The notes: a model not told the origin generated them from the letters alone. A DNA stretch of 64,000 nucleotides from Hyphomicrobiales bacterium (GCA_900473915.1 UCNG01000011.1:232974-296973), one strand, 5' to 3'; positions 17,318-26,368 are shown, numbered from the stretch's first letter. Translations and numbers: made by a program.

Positions 17318-18292
17318 TCAGTTCAGTTCGGCCTTGATCTTTTCATAAAGACCTGGAGACCATTCCGGGAACTGGGTGTAGACCTTTTCAGCAAGAGCCT
17401 TGAAAGGAGCGCGGTCGACATCAATGACCTCGACACCGGCTTCCTTCATCTTTTCGATCATTTCATTGTCTTTTTCGATCGTCAGCTTCTGGCTGTAGAG
17501 ACCCGCGTCATAAGCGGACTCGTGGATCATCTTGAGTTGATCTTCAGGCAGCGTGGAGAAGAATGCTTCGCCTCCAACGATGAGAGCCACGTTGGTCAGA
17601 TAGCCGACCTTGCTCAGATATTTGGCTTCTTCCTGGAACTTCTGGCCGTAGAGAACCGAAATCGGGTTTTCGACGCCATCGATCACGCCCTGCGCCAGCG
17701 CCGGGAAGGTTTCGCCGAGCGGCATCGGGGTCGGCGTAGCGCCCATGGCCTCGAAGGTCTTGATCTGCATGACATTGTTCGGCACGCGGATCTTCATGCC
17801 CTTCAGGTCTTCGGGGGTGCGGATCGGCTTCTTGGAAATAATCTGGCGAATGCCGTAAAGATAGTTCGGCATTACGATGTGAATGCCCTTCTTCTTCAGC
17901 TCTTCGCTCTTCTCCTTGAACCAGGGACCGTCATAGACCTTGAAAAGCTGTGCCGGATCGTCGGTCAGGAACGGGCCGTAGAGAACGCCGAGGTCCGGAT
18001 CATATTCGGCCAGAAAGCCAACGTCGGAAATGGTTACGACATTGAGGCCCATCATGGCCTGTTCGGTCACGTCCTTCTTGGAGCCGAGCTGCGAGCTTGG
18101 ATAAAGTTCGAGCGTGATCTCGCCGTTGCTGCGCTTGGCAAGGTCATCTTTCCAGTAATGCATTACTTCATCGAAAGGCTCGCCGGGGTTGTTTTCATAG
18201 GCAACCTTGATCGACACATTGGCAGCATATGCAGCCATGCTTCCTGCCAGCAGCATGCTGGCGGCGATCATGCCGGTAACGAGTTTCTTCAT
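17318..18292 (-). CDS. dctP: TRAP transporter periplasmic solute-binding protein (DctP)
   Basis: A 324-residue DctP-family protein. The signal peptide (TGMIAASMLLAGSMAAYAA) is followed by the substrate domain with GMKIRVPNN near residue 150 and the Arg-containing segment that binds the ligand carboxylate. The family delivers carboxylated compounds to DctQM. Start 18292 is chosen because GGGAGGAC precedes it. A sequence matching the GntR-gene operator half-site lies 29 bp upstream (18321-18330). It heads the dctPQM operon. Confidence 0.92.
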   Translation of the reverse strand: MKKLVTGMIAASMLLAGSMAAYAANVSIKVAYENNPGEPFDEVMHYWKDDLAKRSNGEITLELYPSSQLGSKKDVTEQAMMGLNVVTISDVGFLAEYDPDLGVLYGPFLTDDPAQLFKVYDGPWFKEKSEELKKKGIHIVMPNYLYGIRQIISKKPIRTPEDLKGMKIRVPNNVMQIKTFEAMGATPTPMPLGETFPALAQGVIDGVENPISVLYGQKFQEEAKYLSKVGYLTNVALIVGGEAFFSTLPEDQLKMIHESAYDAGLYSQKLTIEKDNEMIEKMKEAGVEVIDVDRAPFKALAEKVYTQFPEWSPGLYEKIKAELN

Positions 18293-18393
18293 GTTGTCCT
18301 CCCGTATAGGGTCATTACACAATTGGCCTTGTGGCCGGTTTCCTCCACTAGCGCGCCATGCCCTCTTTCAGGCACGGCGCATTTGCTTCGATT

Positions 18394-19410
18394 TCAGTCG
18401 CGTTCGATGATGATCTTCAAAACATTGCGGTCGCCATCCCAATAGGGAAGCGCTGCTTCAGCTTCATCGAACGGAAACACCTTGGAGATCAGCTTGTCGG
18501 CACCCGCCCCGAGCTTTTCCAGATGCGTTATGACGGCCTCAAAATCCGAGAGCGTCGCATTGCGCGATCCCATGATGTCGAGTTCCTTCAGGTTGAAGAA
18601 CTGGGTCTGATAGGTAACGGGCGCCTTGGAATAGCCGACATACACTACCCGGCCTGCAAAACCGGCCATGTCGACAGCCTGCGTGAAGGTGATCGGCAGG
18701 CCGACCGCTTCAAAAGCAACATCCACCCCGTCATCGTTGGTCAATTCCTGCACCTTGGCGACAACATCCTCACCGCCCGGCAGCGCGTGTGTTGCGCCGA
18801 ACTGCAGCGCCAGCTCACGCTTCTCGGCGCTAGGATCGATGGCGATGACCTTGGCGCCGCGCGCGACTGCACCGAGCAGCACGCCCATGCCGATCATGCC
18901 GCAACCGAGAACAGCGACCGTATCGCCCGCCTGAACGCGTCCGCGCTCGACAGCATGAAAGCCAACCGAAAGCGGCTCGACCAGCGCCAGATGACGCGGC
19001 TCCAGCGTATCGTTGAGGATCAGCTTCTCGGCAGGCAGCACGATCTGGTCGGCCAGACCGCCATTTTGCTGCACGCCGAGCGTTTTGTTATAACGGCATG
19101 CATTGAGCCGCCCCTTGCGGCAGGATGAACATTCGCCGCAATTCGTATAGGGTAGCACGATGACCCGCTTGCCCTTGGCGTAGGCAGCGCCGACGCCTTC
19201 TCCGGCTTCCATGATCTCGCCGCCGATTTCATGTCCCGGTATGCGAGGCAGCTGGACCAGAGGGTTAAGCCCCTTGAAGGTGTTCAGGTCGCTGCCGCAG
19301 AGCCCCACATGGCGCACGCGCACGCGGACATGACCAGCCAGCAAAGGCGCTTCGTCGATTTCTGCAAAACGGGTGACGTTTTCGCTCTCGATACGCAGAG
19401 CTTTGACCAT
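18394..19410 (-). CDS. Zinc-dependent medium-chain alcohol dehydrogenase
   Basis: A 338-residue MDR dehydrogenase. The catalytic zinc site is CGSD near residue 39 with GHEIGG near 60, and the structural zinc cysteines lie in CGECSSCRKGRLNAC (residues ~92-106). The NAD-binding GCGMIGMG is near 168. It resembles the sorbitol/L-idonate/galactitol dehydrogenase group. It lies between the TRAP genes and uxaA on the same strand (36 bp after uxaA), so a role in oxidising a sugar acid or polyol feeding the hexuronate route is likely, but the substrate is not known. Confidence 0.88.
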   Translation of the reverse strand: MVKALRIESENVTRFAEIDEAPLLAGHVRVRVRHVGLCGSDLNTFKGLNPLVQLPRIPGHEIGGEIMEAGEGVGAAYAKGKRVIVLPYTNCGECSSCRKGRLNACRYNKTLGVQQNGGLADQIVLPAEKLILNDTLEPRHLALVEPLSVGFHAVERGRVQAGDTVAVLGCGMIGMGVLLGAVARGAKVIAIDPSAEKRELALQFGATHALPGGEDVVAKVQELTNDDGVDVAFEAVGLPITFTQAVDMAGFAGRVVYVGYSKAPVTYQTQFFNLKELDIMGSRNATLSDFEAVITHLEKLGAGADKLISKVFPFDEAEAALPYWDGDRNVLKIIIERD

Positions 19411-19446
19411 CGAATTATTCCTGTCAGTCGTCGTTGAAGAAAGGGA

Positions 19447-20991
19447 TCAGGTTACGGCGCCGACCTGCCACGGCACGAATTCGTTGTCGCCATAGTCGTA
19501 GACTTCGCTCAACGTCTTCTCGCCGGATGCGACCGCGATGATATGTTCGAAGATGCGCGTGCCCGACTGTTCGATGGTCTCGTCGCCGGTGACGATGCCG
19601 CCGCAATTGATGTCCATGTCTTCCTTCATGTGCTCATACATTTCGGAATTCGTGGCGATCTTGATGCAGGGGGAAGGCTTGAAGCCGGAAACCGACCCGC
19701 GACCCGTGGTGAAGCAGATCACATTGCAGCCACCGGCCACCTGCCCGGTCACCGCAACGGGGTCATAACCGGGTGTGTCCATGAAGACGAAACCTGGTTC
19801 GGTAATGGTTTCAGCAAACTCGTAGACCGCCTTGAGTGGCATGGAGCCACCCTTGGCGACCGCGCCGAGCGACTTTTCCAGAATGGTGGTGAGCCCGCCA
19901 AGCTTGTTGCCGTGCGACGGGTTGTTGTTGAGTTCGTCGCCATTGCGCGCCGTGTAGTCACGCCACCAGTCGATACGCTGCAACAGCTTCTCCGCTACCG
20001 CAGGCGTTACTGCGCGGCGCGTCAGAAGATGTTCGGCACCGTAGATTTCCGGCGTCTCCGACAGGACGGTCGTGCCGCCATTGCGCACGATAAGGTCCGA
20101 AGCATAGCCCAATGCCGGATTGGCGGAGATGCCGGAATAACCGTCCGAGCCGCCGCATTCCAGCGCCACTTTCAGCTTCGACAGGGGCTGTTTGGTGCGG
20201 ACCGCCGAATTGACCAGCGGCAGCATGTCCTTGATCTCGGCAATCGCATGATCGATGGTCTTGCGCGTGCCGCCATGCTGCTGGATCGTCATGGTGCGCA
20301 GGCGCGAGCCTTCTTCCATGCGATAATGTTCGAGAATTGGTGCAATCTGGTTGGTTTCGCAGCCAAGCCCGATCAACAATATGCCGCCGAAATTCGGGTG
20401 CTTGGCATAGCCCTGAATGGTGCGGGTCAAAAGGCGATAGCCTTCCGACTTGGTGTTGAGCGCGCAGCCGCTGCCATGCGTCAGCGCCACGACGCCATCG
20501 ACATTATCGAAACCGTCGAGACCGCCCATCCGGTTGAAATAATCGGCAATGTAACGCGACACCGTTGCCGAGCAATTGACCGACGAAATCACGCCGATGA
20601 AATTGCGTGTGCCGACGCCGCCAGCGCCCCGGTCGAAGCCCATGAAATGACGGCGCTCCGCCTCCGGCAGCATGCCGCGTTCTTCAATGTCGATGGAGAA
20701 CTGGTGCTCGTGTTCGGAAGGCAGCATGGCGAGGTTCTGCAGATGCACATGCTCGCCCTGCGCGATGTCCTTCGTCGCAACGCCGATCACCTGCCCGTAT
20801 TTCAGGACTTCCCTACCCTCTGGAATGTCGCGAACGGCAACCTTGTGGCCGCGCCCGATCAATTCCCGGGCATTGATCCCGTCAAGTCCGATTGGATCGC
20901 CCGCGCGAACCGAAACGCGCGCCACCGCAACATCGTCGGACGGATGCAGCAAAATTACCGGCGCAACCGTTTTAGCAACGGAATCATTCAT
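19447..20991 (-). CDS. uxaA: Altronate dehydratase (UxaA family)
   Basis: A 514-residue protein with an N-terminal SAF domain (about residues 10-95) and the large UxaA/GarD catalytic domain (about 120-510). Conserved segments include LTHGSGCAL, LLIGLGCETNQ, ALECGGSDGYSG and FTTGRGSVSGF. UxaA dehydrates D-altronate to 2-keto-3-deoxygluconate using iron or manganese. The family also contains galactarate dehydratase; the tagaturonate-reductase gene across the promoter favours altronate. The GntR gene lies 34 bp upstream on the same strand. Confidence 0.88.
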   Translation of the reverse strand: MNDSVAKTVAPVILLHPSDDVAVARVSVRAGDPIGLDGINARELIGRGHKVAVRDIPEGREVLKYGQVIGVATKDIAQGEHVHLQNLAMLPSEHEHQFSIDIEERGMLPEAERRHFMGFDRGAGGVGTRNFIGVISSVNCSATVSRYIADYFNRMGGLDGFDNVDGVVALTHGSGCALNTKSEGYRLLTRTIQGYAKHPNFGGILLIGLGCETNQIAPILEHYRMEEGSRLRTMTIQQHGGTRKTIDHAIAEIKDMLPLVNSAVRTKQPLSKLKVALECGGSDGYSGISANPALGYASDLIVRNGGTTVLSETPEIYGAEHLLTRRAVTPAVAEKLLQRIDWWRDYTARNGDELNNNPSHGNKLGGLTTILEKSLGAVAKGGSMPLKAVYEFAETITEPGFVFMDTPGYDPVAVTGQVAGGCNVICFTTGRGSVSGFKPSPCIKIATNSEMYEHMKEDMDINCGGIVTGDETIEQSGTRIFEHIIAVASGEKTLSEVYDYGDNEFVPWQVGAVT

Positions 20992-21025
20992 GTGTCTGAC
21001 CTCACTCCCAAATCGCCCCGGCTAA

Positions 21026-21733
21026 TCACTCGCTGGGTTCATTATCCATCCAACGCTGTTTGGACCGGTCCAGATGCGTTCGCATGGCTGCCTGCGCCTG
21101 AAGCGGATCTCTTGCCTCCAGGGCTGCATAGATGGCTTCGTGCTCAGCCAGAGCCAGAGCCCATGTATCATTATCCTCGAAGCGTGTTCTGATATGCGAC
21201 GTCAGCGGACTATGCCGCTCGTCGAAAAGGTCGCGCACGATGCGCGCCAAAACGGAATTGCCCGATTGCTCGGCGATGAGCAGATGAAACTGCCTGTCGA
21301 GTTCAATCGCCTTGCGCCCGGCATCGACATTCACCTTCATCGCGTCAATCGTTGCACGCAATTCAGCCAGTCTTTCAGGCGTCATGCGCGCGCAGGCCGT
21401 GACAACCACGCTGCCCTCCACCATTTCGCGTGCCTGCATGATTTCAAGCGGGCTCTCGCCGATAGAAGCTCCATGGGAAAGTGAACGCTTTTCCGACTCC
21501 GCCGTGACATAAATGCCGGAACCCATACGGATTTCGACATTGCCGGCGATTTCCAGTGCAATCAGCGCCTCGCGCAGCGAAGGTCGCGACACACCGAGCT
21601 GCTGTGCCAGCTCGCGCTCAGCCGGCAGCCTGCTGCCAGCAGGAAACTGGCCATCCTGGATGAGATTTCTCACCCGATCCGCAATCTGCTGATAAAGCCT
21701 GCGCGGTTCCGCGGTTGCCGTAAAGTCGCTCAT
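21026..21733 (-). CDS. FadR-subfamily GntR transcriptional regulator
   Basis: A 235-residue regulator. The N-terminal winged helix (residues ~10-75) has the GntR signature LPAERELAQQLGVSRPSLREAL. The C-terminal all-helical FCD domain has DRQFHLLIAEQSGN near residue 145 and the metal/ligand histidines typical of UxuR/ExuR-type proteins. Such proteins repress hexuronate genes until a uronate or its metabolite binds. It is divergent from uxaB and first in line with uxaA. Two matching operator-like sites lie in the shared promoter. Confidence 0.9.
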   Translation of the reverse strand: MSDFTATAEPRRLYQQIADRVRNLIQDGQFPAGSRLPAERELAQQLGVSRPSLREALIALEIAGNVEIRMGSGIYVTAESEKRSLSHGASIGESPLEIMQAREMVEGSVVVTACARMTPERLAELRATIDAMKVNVDAGRKAIELDRQFHLLIAEQSGNSVLARIVRDLFDERHSPLTSHIRTRFEDNDTWALALAEHEAIYAALEARDPLQAQAAMRTHLDRSKQRWMDNEPSE

Positions 21734-21758
21734 GGTGCTCCCAATTCACCTCTCCTCG

Positions 21759-21894
21759 AATTGGCCTTACCATATTTCCAAGCGGAATGAAGCGCAATAT
21801 GCTTAAAAACCCGATGAATTGCGGCAAATCGCACATTTCCACATCTGCTATCGGATCGTTTGGCTGATAAATCTGCCCACTGGCTTGACCAATT
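21759..21894. promoter_or_regulatory. Two candidate GntR operators between the regulator and uxaB
   Basis: AATTGGCCTTACCA (21759-21772, plus) and AATTGGTCAAGCCA (21894-21881, minus) match the same pattern AATTGGYCWWRCCA. A third partial copy, AATTGGCCTT, lies at 18321-18330 before dctP. FadR-type regulators bind short TGGT-N-ACCA-like palindromes, so these are plausible operators. Confidence 0.5.
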
Positions 21895-21940
21895 TGCCGC
21901 GCATCGCTTAGTTAAAACCACTGATTTATGGGAGAAGGTC

Positions 21941-23062
21941 ATGCACGAAAAGCCAGCGATCCTGCAGTTCGGCACCAGTCGTTTTCTGTTGGCTCATGCC
22001 GATTTCTTTGTTTCGGAAGCGCTTGCCTATGGCAAAGCCATCGGGACAATCGCCGTCGTGCAGACGACTTCCAACCCGCAGAGCAGCCAGCGGATCGCGG
22101 CTTTGAACGAAAACCGCAGCTATCCCGTGTTGATCCGCGGACTGGTCGACGGCAAGCCGTCGGAGACGGAATATCAGGCGAAGGGCGTCAGCGCTGCCTA
22201 CTCTGCGCATCACGACTGGGCTGCGATTCTCGACCTTGGCGCCAGCGTCGATGTGATCCTCTCCAACACCGGCGACAAGGGTTTTGAGCTCGACAGAAGC
22301 GATGACAGCTCGCTTCTCGCCAATCCGGAAGCTTTGCCGAAAAGCTTTCCAGCCAAGCTGCTGGTGCTGCTGCACCATCGCTGGCAGCACAATCCCGATG
22401 CGCCGCTGTCGGTATTTCCCTGCGAACTGATCTCGCGCAATGGCGACAAGCTTCGTGCGATCCTTGTAAATCTGGCTCAGGACTGGAAGCTGCCGGACAG
22501 TTTCGTGCAGTGGCTCGAAACTCGCTGCATCTTCGCCAACAGCCTGGTCGACCGCATCGTTTCCGAACCCATCGAGCCCATCGGCGCCGTCGCCGAACCC
22601 TATGCGCTCTGGGCCATCGAGAAAGCAGACGGGCTGACACTCCCTTGTGAACACAAGGATATCGTCGTCACCGATGATCTGGCGCGCTATGAGCAGCTGA
22701 AACTCTACCTGCTCAACCTTGGCCATACATTCATTGCGGAACAATGGCTGAAGAGCGGCCGTCCGAAAGACGAGATCGTTCTGGAAGCCATGCAGGACGA
22801 GACGATCAGGAGCGAACTGGAAGCGGTCTGGCGTGACGAGGTCCTGCCGGTATTTGCTGCGGATGGTCTTGGCGAACAGGCCGAAGCTTACGTGGCTTCA
22901 GTACGGGAACGGTTTCTCAACCCCTTCCTCAAGCACCGCATCGCAGACATTGCTTCCAACCATGAGGAAAAGAAGCAGCGACGCTTCGCACCAGTCATCG
23001 CCCGCGCGTCGGAAATGGGCCTCAATCTCGAACAGCGCCGCCTGAAGACGGCTGTCGGCTGA
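21941..23062 (+). CDS. uxaB: Tagaturonate reductase (mannitol dehydrogenase family)
   Basis: A 373-residue polyol-specific long-chain dehydrogenase. The N-terminal domain starts with ILQFGTSRFLLAHADFF, binding NAD near the N-terminus. The central VILSNTGDKGFE and CELISRNGDKL and the C-terminal LLNLGHTFIAE are conserved in UxaB. It reduces D-tagaturonate to D-altronate, the substrate of the UxaA encoded across the promoter. Start 21941 is chosen because GGGAGAAGG precedes it; the frame is open 81 bases further upstream without a site. The 3' end overlaps the convergent response-regulator gene by 41 bp. Confidence 0.87.
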   Translation: MHEKPAILQFGTSRFLLAHADFFVSEALAYGKAIGTIAVVQTTSNPQSSQRIAALNENRSYPVLIRGLVDGKPSETEYQAKGVSAAYSAHHDWAAILDLGASVDVILSNTGDKGFELDRSDDSSLLANPEALPKSFPAKLLVLLHHRWQHNPDAPLSVFPCELISRNGDKLRAILVNLAQDWKLPDSFVQWLETRCIFANSLVDRIVSEPIEPIGAVAEPYALWAIEKADGLTLPCEHKDIVVTDDLARYEQLKLYLLNLGHTFIAEQWLKSGRPKDEIVLEAMQDETIRSELEAVWRDEVLPVFAADGLGEQAEAYVASVRERFLNPFLKHRIADIASNHEEKKQRRFAPVIARASEMGLNLEQRRLKTAVG

Positions 23063-23768
23063 TCCAGTCATTGAGCTCGATTTCGGCGCGCTCAAGCGCG
23101 CTGTAGTTCAAAAGCTTGCGTAGAAGTGCCACTGTGACCGCACGGGCCCTGAGATTGAAACGTCCTTCGTCGGGTTCACCCTTCTCCTGGTAGACGCCAA
23201 GTTTTTCATAGAGTTGCTGCAATCTGTTCTGAACGCTTCTGAGCGACAGATTGCGGCGGCGGGCAATAACGCGATCCGTCAGGCCCAACGCTATATCGAC
23301 CAGAATTTCATATTCGCTTTCGCTGAAACCACTGGCATGGCCAAGGCTCTTTTGCTGCAGGCCGCGCACCTCGCGGTCGATAACGCATTGTGCCTCGACG
23401 AAGATGCTGCGCAATGCCAGCCGCAGCTTGTCGTCGGATGCCGATTTCAGCACATAGCCGTAAGCTGCCCCTTCCGGCACAATGCGCGACACGCCGCGCA
23501 CATAGGCTTCATCGGCATAGTTCGACCAGAACAGAATGCGCGTTTCAGGATTTTCCTTCCAGATCGTTCGCGCCGCTTCGATGCCGTTGCGTCCGTTCAT
23601 CTGCAAATCCATGACGATATGCGCTGCCCTGTGCTGGCGCGCCAGTTTCTCGCCGGCGGACCCGTTTTCGGCTTCCAGCACGTCGCTGCATTCGGGCAAT
23701 GCCGCCCGCACGGCCTCGCCAAGATAGGCGCGGTGCAACGGATCATCTTCCACGATCAGAACATGCAT
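23022..23768 (-). CDS. LuxR-type response regulator
   Basis: A 248-residue two-component regulator. The receiver domain (residues 1-~120) has acidic residues in VEDD, the phosphorylation Asp in VMDLQM near residue 54, and the conserved Ser and Lys (FWSNYAD, VLKSAS). The LuxR/GerE helix-turn-helix (about 150-200) has FSESEYEILVDIALGLTDRVIA and LSLRSVQNRLQQLYEKLG. GGAGG precedes ATG 23768, and the start codon lies just past the kinase stop, so the pair is translationally coupled. It probably controls the divergent sugar ABC operon at 25.3 kb. Confidence 0.9.
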   Translation of the reverse strand: MHVLIVEDDPLHRAYLGEAVRAALPECSDVLEAENGSAGEKLARQHRAAHIVMDLQMNGRNGIEAARTIWKENPETRILFWSNYADEAYVRGVSRIVPEGAAYGYVLKSASDDKLRLALRSIFVEAQCVIDREVRGLQQKSLGHASGFSESEYEILVDIALGLTDRVIARRRNLSLRSVQNRLQQLYEKLGVYQEKGEPDEGRFNLRARAVTVALLRKLLNYSALERAEIELNDWISRQPSSGGAVRD

Positions 23769-23769
23769 T

Positions 23770-25008
23770 TCATCCTCCACCCTCCCGGCACATCTCCGCA
23801 GGTAGGTGGATCGTCACACTGGTGCCGCCACCTTCCCCGTTTTTCCTGATAGCGAAACTTGCAGAGATCAACCGCGCGCGCGTGCGCATATTGTCGATCC
23901 CATGTCCCACGTCGGGACGCTGCGTGTGGCGATCCATGCCGATGCCGTTATCCGCGACTTCGACATATAGCCGACCGCCCCTGTTGCGGAACGCGACGCG
24001 CAACCGGCTTGCATGAGCATGGCGTATCGCATTGTTGATTGCCTCCTGCACGATGCGGAACAGCGAGGTCGCAACCGTTTCTTCCAGCCGATCCGCCATG
24101 CCTTCGCTGTGGTCGTCCAGCGCCCATTCGATGGTTGACCCGCTGTCGCGCACCGAACGGCCCAGATGGTTTTCCGTCGCCTGTACGAAACCGAAGAGCT
24201 GGAGAATTGAAGGCTTCGCTTCTTCAATGATTTGCCGCAGGTCGTGCATGCAATGCTGGAGCCCGCGAAACAGCGGTTCAAGCTGCTCGCCCGAAAGGTC
24301 CGGCGCGTGGGTAAGCCGCTCGACGTGGCGCGCCAGTCGTGTCAGATCGGCCAGAGTCTGGTCGTGCAGGTCCATGCCGATGCGGTGGCGCTCGATTTCC
24401 AGCGCTTCTGTCAGTTTCAGAGCGCCGAAACGCAAGCCTTCCTCGCGCGCCCGCGCTTCCGCTTCCACGATGGCGGAACGCTTGGCCTGTTCTGCCGCAC
24501 GGATTGCGAAGAAATATGGGGTAAGCAGATCGGCAATCGACTGGGCGTTTTCCACGTCCCGCATGGTGTAGCAGGCGGGAGTGAGACTGGAACAGCTGAG
24601 CGCGCCGATAATATCGCCCTGCGCCTTCAGCGGCACATGCAGGCGCCCTTTCAGATCGTGCTCGATAATGGGACTGGAAAAAGCACCCGTAAAATGAAAG
24701 CGCGGGTCGGTGCGCGCATCGTCGGTCAAAAGATGATCGGCCTCGCCGGAAAGCACGGTTCGGATGGGGCTGCCGGAAAGCGGCGCAGGCGGATTGCGGC
24801 TCCAGTCCGTCGATATGCCGCTCTCATAGGCGATATGGAACTTTCCATCGAGCGTCTTGATGCAGACGTCCAGATGGTCATAGGGCACGATATGCGTAAT
24901 CTCTGCCGCCACCGCCCGGATGATGGAATCGAAGTCGAGTTGTCCCGCCAGCAATCTGGAAATATTCAGATAGTGGTCGAGCAACCGTTGGGGCGCGAGT
25001 TCAAGCAA
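23770..25008 (-). CDS. Soluble GAF-domain sensor histidine kinase
   Basis: A 412-residue kinase without membrane segments. A GAF domain occupies about residues 20-170. A short coiled coil leads to the HisKA_3 dimerisation helix with the phospho-His in RIGMDLHDQTLADL near residue 217. The HATPase domain has the N-box QEAINNAIRHAHA, the G1 motif VADNGIGMD and GHGIDNMRTRA. The signal is likely a cytoplasmic small molecule bound by GAF. The start is TTG 25008, supported by GGAGGAG about 6 bases upstream. Its partner regulator follows directly. Confidence 0.88.
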   Translation of the reverse strand: MLELAPQRLLDHYLNISRLLAGQLDFDSIIRAVAAEITHIVPYDHLDVCIKTLDGKFHIAYESGISTDWSRNPPAPLSGSPIRTVLSGEADHLLTDDARTDPRFHFTGAFSSPIIEHDLKGRLHVPLKAQGDIIGALSCSSLTPACYTMRDVENAQSIADLLTPYFFAIRAAEQAKRSAIVEAEARAREEGLRFGALKLTEALEIERHRIGMDLHDQTLADLTRLARHVERLTHAPDLSGEQLEPLFRGLQHCMHDLRQIIEEAKPSILQLFGFVQATENHLGRSVRDSGSTIEWALDDHSEGMADRLEETVATSLFRIVQEAINNAIRHAHASRLRVAFRNRGGRLYVEVADNGIGMDRHTQRPDVGHGIDNMRTRARLISASFAIRKNGEGGGTSVTIHLPAEMCREGGG

Positions 25009-25070
25009 GCGTCTCTCCTCCGGAACGCAAACTTCTCATAGGCTATAATAGGCTGCGACAGCCTCGGCGC

Positions 25071-25113
25071 GTCTTGCGGGTTTCCGCAATTTTGCTACGG
25101 GAACCCGCAAGAC
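25071..25113. repeat. Perfect 12-bp inverted repeat upstream of the sugar ABC operon
   Basis: GTCTTGCGGGTT (25071-25082) and AACCCGCAAGAC (25102-25113) are perfect inverted copies with a 19-base spacer. The repeat lies 63-105 bp from the kinase start and about 210 bp before the binding-protein start, in a 315-bp gap that holds no gene. It may be a paired operator for the LuxR-type regulator or an RNA hairpin. Confidence 0.6.
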
Positions 25114-25323
25114 AGTTGCTTCAATCGGCCTTCACAGAAGGCTCCTCTTCTTTCATCCTCGCTTCACCAGAAAATTGCCCGCGATACAAGAGTGAAAAAT
25201 CGCATCAGGCGCGGACTGGTGCCGTTGAGGAGCGGCGGTGCGGGAGGCTCGCGCCACAATCAATTCAGACGATCCGAAGTGCCGGGGCGCTGCGGGTCGC
25301 ATACTGGCAACTGGGAGGAAAGA

Positions 25324-26340
25324 ATGAAACTCGCAAAAATCCTTTTCGCGTCCGCAGCACTTGCAGGCGTTCTGGCCGCAGGCAGCGCATTGGCTGACAC
25401 ATCTTCGAAGAAGATTGCATTCTCGAACAATTATGCTGGCAACTCATGGCGTCAGGCCATGCTGGAAAGCTGGGACAAGATCACAAAGGAAGCCGTGAAG
25501 GCTGGCGTTGTTGCGGCTGCTGACCCGTTCACGACGGCTGAAAACCAGGCGACCGAACAGGCCGCGCAAATCCAGAACATGATCCTGCAAGGCTATGACG
25601 CCATTGTCATCAATGCCGCCTCGCCGACCGCGTTGAACGGAGCAATCAAGGAAGCCTGCGACGCGGGCATTACGGTGGTTTCCTTCGACGGCATCGTGAC
25701 CGAGCCTTGCGCATGGCGCATTGCGGTCGATTTCAAGGCGATGGGTGAAGGACAGATCGACTATCTTGCCAAGCGCCTCCCGGATGGCGGCAACCTGCTC
25801 GAAATTCGCGGCCTTGCCGGTGTTTCCGTCGATGACAATATTCATGCCGGCATCGAAGAAGGCGTGAAGAAGCATCCGAAATTCAAAATCGTCGGCTCCG
25901 TCAATGGCGACTGGGCCGCAGACGTCGCACAGCGTGCCGTCGCGGGCATTCTCCCAAGCCTGCCGAAAATCGATGCGGTGGTGACGCAGGGTGGCGACGG
26001 TTACGGCGCTGCGCAGGCTTTCGCCGCCGCCAAGCGCGAAACGCCGATCATCATCATGGGCAATCGTGAGGACGAATTGCAGTGGTGGAAACAGCAGAAG
26101 GACGCCAACGGATACGAAACCATGTCGGTTTCGATTGCGCCCGGCGTATCCACGCTTGCTTTCTGGGTTGCCCAGCAGATTCTCGACGGCAAGGACGTGA
26201 AGAAGGACCTCGTGGTTCCGTTCCTCAGCGTCAGCCAGGAATCGCTCGACAAGGACCTTGCCAACACCCAGAAGGGTGGCGTCGCGAATGTCGAATATTC
26301 GCTTGAAGACGCGCAGAAGGTCATCGACGCCGCGAAATAA
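25324..26340 (+). CDS. Ribose-type ABC transporter, periplasmic sugar-binding protein
   Basis: A 338-residue periplasmic-binding-protein type I (RbsB-like) protein. The signal peptide covers about residues 1-24 (ASAALAGVLAAGSALAD). Conserved segments include QAAQIQNMILQGYDAIVINAAS near residue 85, GITVVSFDG near 120 and QGGDGYGAAQAF near 225. It captures a sugar for the CUT2-type transporter encoded next. Start 25324 is chosen because GGGAGGAAAG sits directly upstream; the frame is open further upstream without a signal peptide. A stem-loop follows the gene. Confidence 0.9.
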   Translation: MKLAKILFASAALAGVLAAGSALADTSSKKIAFSNNYAGNSWRQAMLESWDKITKEAVKAGVVAAADPFTTAENQATEQAAQIQNMILQGYDAIVINAASPTALNGAIKEACDAGITVVSFDGIVTEPCAWRIAVDFKAMGEGQIDYLAKRLPDGGNLLEIRGLAGVSVDDNIHAGIEEGVKKHPKFKIVGSVNGDWAADVAQRAVAGILPSLPKIDAVVTQGGDGYGAAQAFAAAKRETPIIIMGNREDELQWWKQQKDANGYETMSVSIAPGVSTLAFWVAQQILDGKDVKKDLVVPFLSVSQESLDKDLANTQKGGVANVEYSLEDAQKVIDAAK

Positions 26341-26368
26341 GCAGCGCGTTTGCATCATCAGACGATTG

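Noticed and set aside
19543-21192. A 549-codon plus-strand frame
   Set aside because: It is antisense to the clear uxaA and GntR genes and shows no protein family.
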